Part shown: positions 43,444 to 52,274 of the stretch, in pieces
Position numbering within the stretch: position 1 is the first letter of the stretch
How the letters are laid out: each line of letters begins with the position of its first letter
The notes under the pieces: model-generated
Seen by the model: the letters and a program-made list of their open reading frames with translations, nothing else
The model's database searches: none
Told to the model about the DNA's origin: nothing
Source: Lutibacter profundi
GTDB taxonomy: Bacteria; Bacteroidota; Bacteroidia; Flavobacteriales; Flavobacteriaceae
Length of the DNA stretch: 64,000 nucleotides
Direction of reading: 5' to 3'
Assembly (NCBI RefSeq): GCF_001543325.1
Contig: NZ_CP013355.1
Location: 2,076,001 to 2,140,000, forward strand
Translations under genes and position numbers: made by a program

Positions 43444-44061
43444 TTATGTAATTTTTATTGAATTTATAATAAAGTCTGCTACTTCTGTTTTACGTTCTGT
43501 CATTAGTTTTTTATAGGCTTTATCATCTACATTTATAAAGCCTTTTAATAGTGGAGCCCCTATAAAAGGGAATATATTTAGAGCCAAAATATTAATAAAT
43601 AATTGCTCAGCTTTAATGGGTCTAATAATACCTTCGGCAACTTTATCATTCACTTGTTTCTTAAATTTTTCAATATTTGGAAAATGTTTTTCCGCTAGGA
43701 GTTTTTGTATAAATTCTGGACTTCTATTTAATTCTTGAATAATAAAATTTGGCAGATATGGGTGCTTAATTACAAATGAAATATAGTTATTACTAAAGCT
43801 TCTAATTTTTTCACAAATTGACAAATCAGAATTTATAATCTCATTCAATTGGGGAGCAAGCATAGAAAATGCTTTTTTAAAAACAGCCTCAAAAAGCAAT
43901 TGCTTACTGCGGTAATAATAATGTAGCATTGCTTTGTTTATTCCTGCCTCATCAGCAATTTCCTGCATACGAGCACCTTCCATACCTTTATGCTGAAAAA
44001 CACGTTTTGCAGCATTTAAAATTTCAACCTCTGTAGTGTTATTTTTTACCTTATTTGTCAT
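43444..44061 (-). CDS. TetR family transcriptional regulator
   Basis: A 205-residue repressor. N-terminal HTH: EILNAAKRVFQHKGMEGARMQEIADEAGINKAMLHYYYRSKQLLFEAVF. The C-terminal domain for ligand sensing and dimerisation is divergent. It is the first gene of the exporter operon, and a perfect inverted repeat lies at its own transcript start, so autoregulation of the whole operon is likely. Confidence 0.94.
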   Translation of the reverse strand: MTNKVKNNTTEVEILNAAKRVFQHKGMEGARMQEIADEAGINKAMLHYYYRSKQLLFEAVFKKAFSMLAPQLNEIINSDLSICEKIRSFSNNYISFVIKHPYLPNFIIQELNRSPEFIQKLLAEKHFPNIEKFKKQVNDKVAEGIIRPIKAEQLFINILALNIFPFIGAPLLKGFINVDDKAYKKLMTERKTEVADFIINSIKIT

Positions 44062-44077
44062 ATATCAACTAAATAGT

Positions 44078-44093
44078 TTAACCAAACGGTTAA
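44078..44093. promoter_or_regulatory. Probable TetR operator
   Basis: TTAACC (44078-44083) and GGTTAA (44088-44093) form a perfect inverted repeat around AAAC. It lies just downstream of the regulator's -7 box and 17 bases before its ATG, a position where a bound repressor would block transcription. Confidence 0.65.
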
Positions 44094-44123
44094 CAAAAGT
44101 AATATCTTTTTTTGAACTGACAA
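44094..44123 (-). promoter_or_regulatory. Bacteroidota promoter for the TetR/exporter operon
   Basis: Minus strand TTG (44123-44121), 19 bases, TACTTTTG (44101-44094): an ideal match directly abutting the operator. Confidence 0.7.
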
Positions 44124-44140
44124 AATAATTGTTACTTTTG
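44112..44140 (+). promoter_or_regulatory. Bacteroidota promoter for the serine hydrolase gene
   Basis: TTG (44112-44114), 18 bases, TACTTTTG (44133-44140), 24 bases before the ATG at 44165. It overlaps the divergent exporter promoter, so the two transcripts may compete or share regulation. Confidence 0.65.
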
Positions 44141-44164
44141 CTTTCTGTTACAAAATAAACTACA

Positions 44165-45514
44165 ATGAAAAAAATTCTTAAAGGCTTGCTATTAATAGGG
44201 TTGCTAGCTATTGGTTATGTTGCTTATACCTATTACAATAAATTAGATATTATAACAGGTTATGCATCTAAAAATGAAGCTTCTGTAATTTTTTTAGCAC
44301 ATAGAACTCCAGTTTCTGCAGAAAATGAAGATAATAACTTTTCGCCAATTAAGTTAGCAAAAACCACTGTTAATAGCCTAGAAAAATCTGTGACAGCAAC
44401 CGTTTTTGGCTTAAAAAAAAGAACGGCTGTTTTTAGAGAAGGTTTAGGAGCCGTTTTAATGATTGATGGCGTAAAAGACAGTTTAAAATATGAGATTCCA
44501 AAGCGGGATTTTAAGTTTAAAAATTTGCCGTATCCTTATGGAGATAATCCTCAAAAAGACACTATTTTTTCTACGGTTAATTATAGAAGTTTAGACAAAG
44601 CAGTTAAAGGTGCTTTTGATAAGAGCGGTGAATACATAAAAAAAACAAGAGCAGTCTTAGTTATTTATAAAGATCAAATTATTGCAGAAAAATATAGCGA
44701 AGGTTTTGATAAAAACACACCAATTTTAGGCTGGTCTATGACCAAAAGTATTACTAGCGCAGTACTAGGAGTATTAGAAAAACAAGGTAAAATATCAGTA
44801 GATCAAACAAATTTATTCTCAGAATGGGAGCAAGATAAACGCTCAAAAATAACGTTGAATAATTTATTGCACATGAACAGCGGTTTAGAATGGGATGAAG
44901 ATTATAATAATATATCTGATGTTACAAAAATGTTGTTTTTAGATAAAGACATGTCTAGAATGCAATTGCATAAGCCATTAGTTGGAGAGCCAAACAATAG
45001 TTGGAATTATTCATCAGGAACTACCAATTTATTGTCGGGTTTTATTCGTAATCAGTTTAAAACACATCAAGAATATTTAGATTTTTGGTATACAGCGCTA
45101 ATTGATAAAATTGGAATGCATTCTATGCTAATTGAAACCGATTTAGCAGGTAATTATGTAGGGTCATCATATGGTTGGGCAACACCAAGAGATTGGGTAA
45201 AATTTGGATTGTTATACCTGCACAAAGGCAATTGGAACGGAGAACAAATTCTCAATGAATCTTGGGTAAACTACACGGCAACACCTACAAACGGTTCAAA
45301 TGGCCAATATGGCGCTCACTTTTGGTTAAATGCAGGAGGAGTTTACCCAAATGCACCCAAAGATTTATTTTCGTGTAATGGGTATCAAGGTCAACATGTT
45401 TTTATTATTCCATCCAACGATTTGGTTATTGTTAGAATGGGCTTAACAGAAGCTCCTGAATTTGATTTTGATACTTTTTTAAAGGATATTTTGGCTTCTA
45501 TTAAAAGTAACTAA
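44165..45514 (+). CDS. Beta-lactamase-fold serine hydrolase (class C type)
   Basis: A 449-residue protein with an N-terminal transmembrane or signal segment (LKGLLLIGLLAIGYVAYTYY). The SxxK nucleophile motif is SMTK (191-194), the Tyr motif is in WNYSSGTTN, and the third motif is in YGAHFWLNAGG. These proteins include esterases, peptidases and DD-carboxypeptidase-like enzymes; resistance to beta-lactams should not be assumed. Divergent from the TetR gene. Confidence 0.9.
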   Translation: MKKILKGLLLIGLLAIGYVAYTYYNKLDIITGYASKNEASVIFLAHRTPVSAENEDNNFSPIKLAKTTVNSLEKSVTATVFGLKKRTAVFREGLGAVLMIDGVKDSLKYEIPKRDFKFKNLPYPYGDNPQKDTIFSTVNYRSLDKAVKGAFDKSGEYIKKTRAVLVIYKDQIIAEKYSEGFDKNTPILGWSMTKSITSAVLGVLEKQGKISVDQTNLFSEWEQDKRSKITLNNLLHMNSGLEWDEDYNNISDVTKMLFLDKDMSRMQLHKPLVGEPNNSWNYSSGTTNLLSGFIRNQFKTHQEYLDFWYTALIDKIGMHSMLIETDLAGNYVGSSYGWATPRDWVKFGLLYLHKGNWNGEQILNESWVNYTATPTNGSNGQYGAHFWLNAGGVYPNAPKDLFSCNGYQGQHVFIIPSNDLVIVRMGLTEAPEFDFDTFLKDILASIKSN

Positions 45515-45558
45515 TATTTCTTTTTTAGATGTTTACACTTAACATCCTTTGAATAGGT

Positions 45559-45588
45559 TGCGTAAAATTAAATACATAATTTTACGCA
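45559..45588. terminator. Strong hairpin downstream of the serine hydrolase gene
   Basis: Perfect 12-bp stem TGCGTAAAATTA / TAATTTTACGCA with a six-base loop, 45 bases after the stop. It lacks a T run, so it may be a terminator, a message-stabilising hairpin or a protein site. A second inverted repeat, TTAACTAGAAA (45735-45745) / TTTCTAGGTTAA (45759-45770), follows with one bulge. Apart from these, 45515-45803 holds nothing recognisable. Confidence 0.5.
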
Positions 45589-45803
45589 CGTATGAAAGAA
45601 TAAAATCAATATTGTAAAAAACAATAATTTAATGTGGTGATATTCAAAAACTTACACAAATATTTAAAACTATGTTAAAATATAGATTTATTATTTGATG
45701 ATAAATATATATTTTAGCATTCCCTCAAGTATAATTAACTAGAAATTACCCCCTTCAGTTTCTAGGTTAATGTATATATGTTTTAAGTAAAAAATACAAT
45801 CCG

Positions 45804-46729
45804 TTGAATCTATACCAAATAAATAAGGTTAAATATTATTTTAATTTTATTAGCCCAATAAGTAACAATAAAAAAGACATTACGATTGCTGTATTGTTTG
45901 AGTTTGTTTTTATATTTCTCTTTGTGTTTATTTTAAAGCCTTATGTAATTCAAAATCTTTCTGTAATATCAACAATAGAAGTGTCATTTATTTCGGCCTT
46001 TATTTTTAGTTTTTTTTCTTGGGTTTATTTTATAAATACAAATAATATTGATTTAAAAAAATGGACTTATAAAAAAGATATTATTAGGTATTTAAAGGTG
46101 CTAAGTTTTACGGCAATAATTTTTATGTGTTATGTCTATTACGCATTACATTTTGTATACATTTCGGAAATTACAGTTGATGTAGATAATTTTTTAATTA
46201 TTGGTTTTTTGTATGTTTTTTTTATTGGTATGTTTTTTTATTTTTTTGCAAAGTTTATGGATTATCTTAAATTTTCAAAGAATCTAACGTTAGATTTATT
46301 AACGAAAGAACTAGAAATTGTTGAGCAACCTTCACTTATTTTCTATGGGAAAAATAAAAATGAATTTATTAAAACTAAAGTTAGTAATATTTTATACATA
46401 CAAACAATAGGACACTATATTAATTTTTTTTAGTTTCTAAAAATGATGGAGAAGTTGAAGTTAAAATAATACGAAATAGCTTTAATAATATTAGTGATAA
46501 GTTGAAACAACATAGTAATTTATTTAAATGTCATAGATCTTTTATTGTGAATTTAAATAAAGTAATTAAAATAGAAGGTAATTCGCAATAAGCAACTTTA
46601 AAATTAAACAATAACAAGGTAGAAATAATACCCATATCAAGAGTAAACTATAAATACCTTAAAAGAAAGAATGCATTTGGTGAAATTAACTATGCAATTC
46701 AAGAAAAAAAACAGTTAGAATTGGTATAA
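45804..46729 (+). pseudogene. Broken membrane-bound LytTR transcription factor gene
   Basis: The first part encodes ~200 residues with four hydrophobic segments, then the start of a LytTR DNA-binding domain (FIKTKVSNILYIQTIGHYINFF) and a stop at 46431 in a run of eight T. One extra T restores NFFLVSKNDGEVEVK and carries on through HSNLFKCHRSFIVNLNKVIKIEG, the LytTR core. A second lesion, TAA after GNSQ near 46588, interrupts the C-terminal strand. The start is uncertain (TTG at 45804). The T-run change could be a read error, but the second stop argues for real decay. Confidence 0.75.
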
Positions 46730-46776
46730 ATAACCAAGCGAGGTATTTTCGTAAATTAAAAAATTCAATTTTATAT

Positions 46777-47709
46777 ATGGATACAATTATCAAAGTAAAT
46801 TCTATTGAACAGATACATGAGATGTTAAATTTAGATAAACCAGAGCATCATCTAATTACGGTAATTAATGTTTCCGATTTAGAAATACCACAAGAAATGG
46901 TAGGTGTAAAAATTGTAACACACATGTATTGTATTGCTTTAAAAGATGAGCATTGTGGTCTCGAATATGGTAGGAGTAGTTACGATTTTTCAAATGGAGT
47001 GTTACTTTTTACAGCACCTCATCAGGCTTTTTCTGCTACAAAACCCTTGACTAAAAATGAAGGAGAAGGATGGCTACTTTTTATTCATCCAGATTTTTTC
47101 AAAAAATCATTTTTAGAGAAAAAGATAAGTCAGTATAATTTCTTCGAATACCAAGCTAATGAGGCACTACATCTTTCCAAATCAGAAATAAATTCACTCA
47201 ATTTTGTAATTTCAAACATTCGAGAAGAATATATTCAAAAGGTTGATTGCCAAAGCCAAAGCATCATTATTTCAAATTTAGAATTACTTCTTAACTATTC
47301 GCTTCGTTTTTATGAACGGCAATTTATTGGGAGAAGCATTGATAATCAAGATATTGTAGCTAGGTTTGAGATTATTTTAAAGACCTTTCTAGATGAAAAG
47401 TTATTATCTAAAAACGGAATTCCAGATATTTATTATTTTGCAGAAAAAGTTAATCTATCCCCTAACTATTTTAGTGATTTGGTTCTAAGAGTAACTGGAA
47501 TTCCAGCCAAAACACACATCAATAATCTAGTACTAAGAAAAGCCAAAGAAATGCTATTAGGTAGTAATAAGTCAGTAAGTGAAATCGCCTATTCATTAGG
47601 TTTTAATTACCCACATTATTTCTCGCGCTTTTTTAAATTAAAAACAGATATTACACCTAGTAATTACCGAAAGATAAACAATTATATACCTGTTATGCAT
47701 GTCATATAA
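46777..47709 (+). CDS. AraC family transcriptional regulator
   Basis: A 310-residue regulator. N-terminal ~190 residues are a cupin-like sensing region (CGLEYGRSSYDFSNGVLLFTAPHQAFSA). The C-terminal ~100 have the double HTH: FAEKVNLSPNYFSDLVLRVTG and SVSEIAYSLGFNYPHYFSRFFKLKTDITPSNYRK. It is complete. Target unknown; the downstream surface-protein genes are candidates by position only. Confidence 0.92.
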   Translation: MDTIIKVNSIEQIHEMLNLDKPEHHLITVINVSDLEIPQEMVGVKIVTHMYCIALKDEHCGLEYGRSSYDFSNGVLLFTAPHQAFSATKPLTKNEGEGWLLFIHPDFFKKSFLEKKISQYNFFEYQANEALHLSKSEINSLNFVISNIREEYIQKVDCQSQSIIISNLELLLNYSLRFYERQFIGRSIDNQDIVARFEIILKTFLDEKLLSKNGIPDIYYFAEKVNLSPNYFSDLVLRVTGIPAKTHINNLVLRKAKEMLLGSNKSVSEIAYSLGFNYPHYFSRFFKLKTDITPSNYRKINNYIPVMHVI

Positions 47710-48084
47710 AATTTAAAGGAATATTGTTTTCTAATTTTCCAATATTAAAAAATATTGAATAATTTAGGTTTAGGTATCTGTCCTTTTTAATATATGAAAT
47801 ATTTGGATACTTAAGTGTGAAAATTAGCCTGCACAAACATATAAGAATTAGTTAATTCTATAAAAAAATATTTAATCTAAAGAATTCCTTGAGGCTCTGC
47901 CTAGGGGGTAGTTCATTAAGTAGTCTTTCGGTAAAAAGTGTTAGTTATTCTAATTTTTGTGTTACTATCAAAATAAATTTAGTATTAGGTTTGCTGTTTA
48001 TTTGTAATAATGCTTATTTTATGTATCATAGTTTACCGTTTAAGTGAGTAAGTATTAATTTATATCTTTTTAAATCAATGCAAT
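47710..48084. other. 375-base spacer without a gene
   Basis: I see a perfect short inverted repeat AGAATTA-GT-TAATTCT (47844-47859) and a GC-richer patch GAGGCTCTGCCTAGGGGG (47891-47908) containing AGGC-TCT-GCCT. No TAnnTTTG box is convincingly placed before the gene at 48085, so its promoter is not identified. Confidence 0.5.
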
Positions 48085-48603
48085 ATGCAACAAAGATTAC
48101 TTTTTAGTATACTACTCTTTATAGTTACATTTCAATTTACGATAGCCCAAAGTACACAGAGCGATTATTTGGTGCGTTCCATCACAGGAGTTTCGGGTTC
48201 ATCAGTAACTAGTACTCAAAATAATAAAATATTTATCGTTCAACAAAGTGTAGGACAGGCTAGTGTAATAGGTACTTTTAATACTACTAAATATGTCGTA
48301 CGTCAGGGATTTATACAACCTCATATACTTTCTAAAATTATTAACAATAACATTTCTTTAGATTTAGAAGCTAGCTTTTATCCAAATCCGTTTGTAGAAA
48401 GTGTTACTCTAGCATTTGTAGAAAAAATTGAAGGGAAAGTTGAAGTTGCTGTTTTTGATATGCTAGGAAGGTTAGTGTTTTTAAATAGTTATACCGCAGA
48501 ACAAAATTTAAAAGTGCAATTTCACAACCTCTCAGTGGCCGATTATATTCTAAAAGTAACCGCCAATAATAAGCAATTCGTTAAAAATATTATAAAAAAG
48601 TAA
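48085..48603 (+). CDS. Small T9SS-secreted protein
   Basis: A 172-residue protein: signal peptide to FTIAQ, a short middle ending in YVVRQGFIQP, then a type A T9SS sorting domain (SFYPNPFVESVTLAFVEKIEGKVEVAVFDMLGRLVF ... YILKVTANNKQFVKNIIKK). Cargo part is only ~70 residues. Followed by an outer-membrane barrel and a repeat protein in the same direction. Confidence 0.88.
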   Translation: MQQRLLFSILLFIVTFQFTIAQSTQSDYLVRSITGVSGSSVTSTQNNKIFIVQQSVGQASVIGTFNTTKYVVRQGFIQPHILSKIINNNISLDLEASFYPNPFVESVTLAFVEKIEGKVEVAVFDMLGRLVFLNSYTAEQNLKVQFHNLSVADYILKVTANNKQFVKNIIKK

Positions 48604-48671
48604 ACCTCAGTTAAAGGATACTAAAAATATATATAAAAATTACAACCAAACACTAACTCAATTATTTACCG

Positions 48672-49310
48672 ATGAAAAAAATTACTTTATTACTATTAGT
48701 ACTAGTAGCAACAAGCGCATTTGCACAACAAATTTACATTGAAGGTGGAAAAACGCTAGCATCTTTTGACTATAAAAACTCACAAGGAGATCGTATTGAC
48801 AATTTACAGGCAACACCACACAGCTTTATGACTGTAGGATACAGAGATCAACTTTTTATAAAAAACCTAAATATATCTTTAGGAACAAGTTACGCTGGCT
48901 ATGGAGCCATTGGGAGTGATGATGCGGTTGGTAATTATATGGAGTGGGATGTTAATTATTTAGAGTTTAATATAGGGTTAGACTATAAATTGTTTAAAAT
49001 TAAGAAGGCTCAGTTTTATATAAAAGGAACAGCTTCTATGGCATTTTTTGTTCAAGGAACACAAACTATTAACTATAAGGTAATTGATTTGAAGAGTCAG
49101 GATGATTTTGATAAAACTGTATTTGATTTTAGAGCAGGGTTTGGTTTTTTACACCCTATATCCGAAAATTTAGGTTTCTACGTACAATATATGCGCGGAA
49201 AAAGTTTAAAATTAAAAGAGGGAACGGCAGTTACTAATGATCAGGAAGAATTAAGATATGTGAGTGATAATATAAGCTTTGGTTTATTGATTAACATATC
49301 CAAAAAATAA
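48672..49310 (+). CDS. Outer-membrane beta-barrel protein
   Basis: A 212-residue protein with a signal (MKKITLLLLVLVATSAFAQQ) and ~8 amphipathic strands (MTVGYRDQLFI, LEFNIGLDYKLF, QFYIKGTASMAFFV, FRAGFGFLHPI, LGFYVQYMRG), closing with NISFGLLINISKK. Function unknown. Sits 68 bases after the T9SS cargo gene and 48 before the repeat protein gene. Confidence 0.83.
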   Translation: MKKITLLLLVLVATSAFAQQIYIEGGKTLASFDYKNSQGDRIDNLQATPHSFMTVGYRDQLFIKNLNISLGTSYAGYGAIGSDDAVGNYMEWDVNYLEFNIGLDYKLFKIKKAQFYIKGTASMAFFVQGTQTINYKVIDLKSQDDFDKTVFDFRAGFGFLHPISENLGFYVQYMRGKSLKLKEGTAVTNDQEELRYVSDNISFGLLINISKK

Positions 49311-49358
49311 CTAGCAACAGTTCAATTAAAAAATACATTAAAAAAACAACAACCAATT

Positions 49359-51128
49359 ATGAAAAAATCAGTACTATTATTAATATTCATGCTTACCATA
49401 TTTCAAGGGGTTTCACAAACTAAAGGAATTAGTTATCAAGCTGTTATTTTAAACCCAGAAGCACAGGAAATACCAGGGGTAAATGTACAAGGTAATATAT
49501 TATCCAACACTACCGTTGGAATCCAATTTACCATTATAGATGCTTCAGGAAATGAAGAGTACCAAGAAAGTCATACTACAAGTACAGATAAGTATGGGAT
49601 GCTAAACTTATTAATAGGAACAGGGAATCCTACGAGTAGTACTAATTTCTCAGAAATAGTTTGGGATGGAACATCCAAGAAATTAAAAGTTGCTATTGAT
49701 TTTTCAGGAGGTAGTAATTATTCACTTTTAAGTGAGCAAAACCTTACTTATATGCCACAACCTCCAACAGAACAAGTATCAATTGCAATTGAAACCAATA
49801 CAGAGGCAATAATTAACGAAATAATAAGAGCGACTGGAGCAGAAGAGCTTAACACTACAGATTTAGCAGCAGAAGTATTAAGGGCAACAACAGCGGAAGG
49901 CGTAATCCAATCAGATGTAGATGCAAATCAAACAGCAAGTGAATTAGCAGATGCAACACTAACTACAGATTTAGCAGCAGAAGTGTTAAGAGCAACAACA
50001 GCGGAAGGCGTAATTCAATCAGATGTAGATGCAAATCAAACAGCAAGTGAATTAGCAGATGCAACACTAACTACAGATTTAGCAGCAGAAGTGTTAAGAG
50101 CAACAACAGCGGAAGGCGTAATTCAATCAGATGTAGATGCAAATCAAACAGCAAGTGAATTAGCAGATGCAACACTAACTACAGATTTAGCAGCAGAAGT
50201 GTTAAGAGCAACAACAGCGGAAGGCGTAATTCAATCAGATGTAGATGCAAATCAAACAGCAAGTGAATTAGCAGATGCAACACTAACTACAGATTTAGCA
50301 GCAGAAGTGTTAAGAGCAACAACAGCGGAAGGCGTAATTCAATCAGATGTAGATGCAAATCAAACAGCAAGTGAATTAGCAGATGCAACACTAACTACAG
50401 ATTTAGCAGCAGAAGTATTGAGAGCAACAACAGCAGAAGGTGTAATCCAATCAGATGTAGATGCAAATCAAACAGCAAGTGAATTAGCAGATGCAACACT
50501 AACTACAGATTTAGCAGCAGAAGTATTGAGAGCAACAACAGCAGAAGGTGTTAATGCCACTGCAATTTCGACACTGCAAACAGAACAAATAACTCAAAAT
50601 ACTGCTATTGCTGCTAATACCGCTACAATTGGTGAAATAAAGCAAACTATTGCTTTATCTATGCCTAGTGGCTGGGTAAAGCTAGATGGTGCAGCTATTT
50701 CTAGTTTAACTAGCACACAGCAAACTGAAGCAGCAAATCTTGGTTTATTTGGAAACTTGCCAAATGCAACAAATGCCTATTTAAGCCAAAACGGTAGTAC
50801 TTTAGGAAGTGTAAGTGGTAGTAATTCTAAAACCATTGCTCAAAATAACCTCCCTAATGTTACCCTTTCAGGTACAACAAATTCCGCAGGAAATCATAGC
50901 CATTATATTTATGGAAATACAAGTGATAACCTTTCATCTGCAGGAGGTAATAGTGATTATGTGCTTTCAAATACTGATGGAGCTGGAGCTGGAGAGTATA
51001 CAGCTGCTTCAGGAACTCATACACATACTCTAACAACAGTATCTATTAATGGAGGTGTTACACAACAAGCTATGGATATTACACCAACAACGCTAAGTGT
51101 GAATACCTATATTTATTTAGGACAGTAA
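49359..51128 (+). CDS. Secreted fibre-like protein with 36-residue tandem repeats
   Basis: A 589-residue protein: signal peptide to GVSQ, an N-terminal domain common in Bacteroidota surface proteins (KGISYQAVILNPEAQEIPG ... LSEQNLTYMPQPP, to ~140), then six full 36-residue repeats (residues 166-381; TTDLAAEVLRATTAEG...) and a partial seventh, a short coiled coil, and a C-terminal region like phage tail collar/fibre tips (MPSGWVKLDGAAI, SGSNSKTIAQNNLPNVTLSGTTNSAGNHSH, HTHTL). It probably forms a trimeric stalk and tip on the cell surface (inference). Confidence 0.85.
   Translation: MKKSVLLLIFMLTIFQGVSQTKGISYQAVILNPEAQEIPGVNVQGNILSNTTVGIQFTIIDASGNEEYQESHTTSTDKYGMLNLLIGTGNPTSSTNFSEIVWDGTSKKLKVAIDFSGGSNYSLLSEQNLTYMPQPPTEQVSIAIETNTEAIINEIIRATGAEELNTTDLAAEVLRATTAEGVIQSDVDANQTASELADATLTTDLAAEVLRATTAEGVIQSDVDANQTASELADATLTTDLAAEVLRATTAEGVIQSDVDANQTASELADATLTTDLAAEVLRATTAEGVIQSDVDANQTASELADATLTTDLAAEVLRATTAEGVIQSDVDANQTASELADATLTTDLAAEVLRATTAEGVIQSDVDANQTASELADATLTTDLAAEVLRATTAEGVNATAISTLQTEQITQNTAIAANTATIGEIKQTIALSMPSGWVKLDGAAISSLTSTQQTEAANLGLFGNLPNATNAYLSQNGSTLGSVSGSNSKTIAQNNLPNVTLSGTTNSAGNHSHYIYGNTSDNLSSAGGNSDYVLSNTDGAGAGEYTAASGTHTHTLTTVSINGGVTQQAMDITPTTLSVNTYIYLGQ
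49854..50550 (+). repeat. 108-bp tandem repeats (six full, one partial)
   Basis: Units begin at 49854, 49962, 50070, 50178, 50286, 50394 and 50502, each with ACTACAGATTTAGCAGCAGA. Units 2 to 5 look identical base for base; the first and the last two carry a few silent changes. The period of 36 codons keeps frame, so copy number can change by recombination without breaking the gene. Confidence 0.95.
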
Positions 51129-51276
51129 CTTGTTTTAATAATTTTGTTGGCCTTAGTTTTGGTAGTAAAACCCTCCTGTATTTTGAGTGCAAAACTTTAA
51201 TATTACGAAAAAATCTATAAATTGATGAATTAATTAAGAATATTGGAAAGGCTTTTATACTTTAACATTATTAATA

Positions 51277-51440
51277 TATCACTTAATTTGGGTTGTGAAA
51301 TATCGCTATCAAGTTTTGAAAGGTGATATTCAATTTTGATGTATAGAATTATTAATACAAATTTGTGAAGTAGAAAGAGTTGAAATTCTAAAAGGTGTGA
51401 TAAGCTTAGACCATATGCATATTGAGTATGCTCACAAAAC
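51277..51440 (+). pseudogene. Remnant of an IS200/IS605-family TnpA transposase
   Basis: Translation gives YHLIWVVKYRYQVLKGDIQF, a TGA stop (51337-51339), then ELLIQICEVERVEILKGVISLDHMHIEYAH. This matches the TnpA start (HLIWVTKYRYPVL) and the HUH metal-binding motif in DHMH. The C-terminal half with the catalytic Tyr is missing, and OmpA-related sequence follows directly. 51129-51276 holds nothing else recognisable. Confidence 0.75.
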
Positions 51441-51443
51441 TAG

Positions 51444-52087
51444 CCAGTTGTTAGAGAAAAATTTTCACAAGCCTTATTACCAGGGAGTTTAGTATCTCTT
51501 TATAGTAAAAATGGTGAAAAGATTGAAAGTATGATTACAGATAAGTATGCATCTTTTAGTTTTAAGATTGATTGTGAAACAGCATATAAAATTGTAGGAA
51601 CTAAAGAAAATTTCGATCAAGATAGTGAAGAGTTCAAATCATCAAATGAGAAGGGTTTAGAGTTAATTTTAGGATTAACATTGGCTCCTAGCGAGTTTGT
51701 TAAAATTAGGGGGCAATTAATGGTGAATATTAAGCCAATTTATTTTGATTTAGATAAGTCAGAAATAAGAAATGATGCGGCAATAGAACTTGAAAAAGTG
51801 GTAAAAATAATGCAAAATATCCAGAGCTTAAGATTGATTTAGGTTCACATACAGATAGTAGAGCGCCTGACACTTACAATTATAAACTATCAGAAAAAAG
51901 AGCTAAATCAACTATAAATTGGATTGTTGAAAAAGGGATTGAACCTTCGAGAATTACAGGTAAAGGATACGGTGAAACAAAACTTGTAAATAAATGCTCT
52001 AATGGCGTACGCTGCACAGAGGCAGAACACCAGTTAAATAGAAGGACTGAATTTATTATTGTAAATCCAGAAGCTATTAAACAATAA
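51444..52087 (+). pseudogene. Truncated and frameshifted OmpA-family gene
   Basis: No start: the frame opens after a TAG inside the transposase remnant and reads a carboxypeptidase-regulatory-like domain (ALLPGSLVSLYSKNGEKIESMITDKYASFSFKIDC), then an OmpA domain (INIKPIYFDLDKSEIRNDAA). A one-base loss in CAAAA at 51813-51817 shifts the frame; the other frame continues YPELKIDLGSHTDSR to EAIKQ and stops at 52087. The OmpA part closely resembles the intact gene that follows. Confidence 0.85.
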
Positions 52088-52274
52088 TTAGTATTTTAAA
52101 AATAGGAATAAAAAATGTTACTTTTTAGTGGCATTTTTTGATTAATATAATATTAAGTACCTTGTACTCAGATTGTTTTATAAAAAATTTGTAAATTATT
52201 TTTTGTAAAATAAAGAAGACCTAAGAATTATTGTTTGTTAATGTAATTTTGTATAAAAAACAGATATAAAGTAT

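Noticed and set aside
44165-45514. Serine hydrolase as an antibiotic-resistance beta-lactamase
   Set aside because: The SxxK/YxS/HxG-type fold is shared by esterases and peptidases, and the membrane anchor and context give no support for resistance.
49854-50550. Regular 108-bp repeats as a CRISPR array
   Set aside because: There are no unique spacers; the whole period repeats and is translated in one frame.
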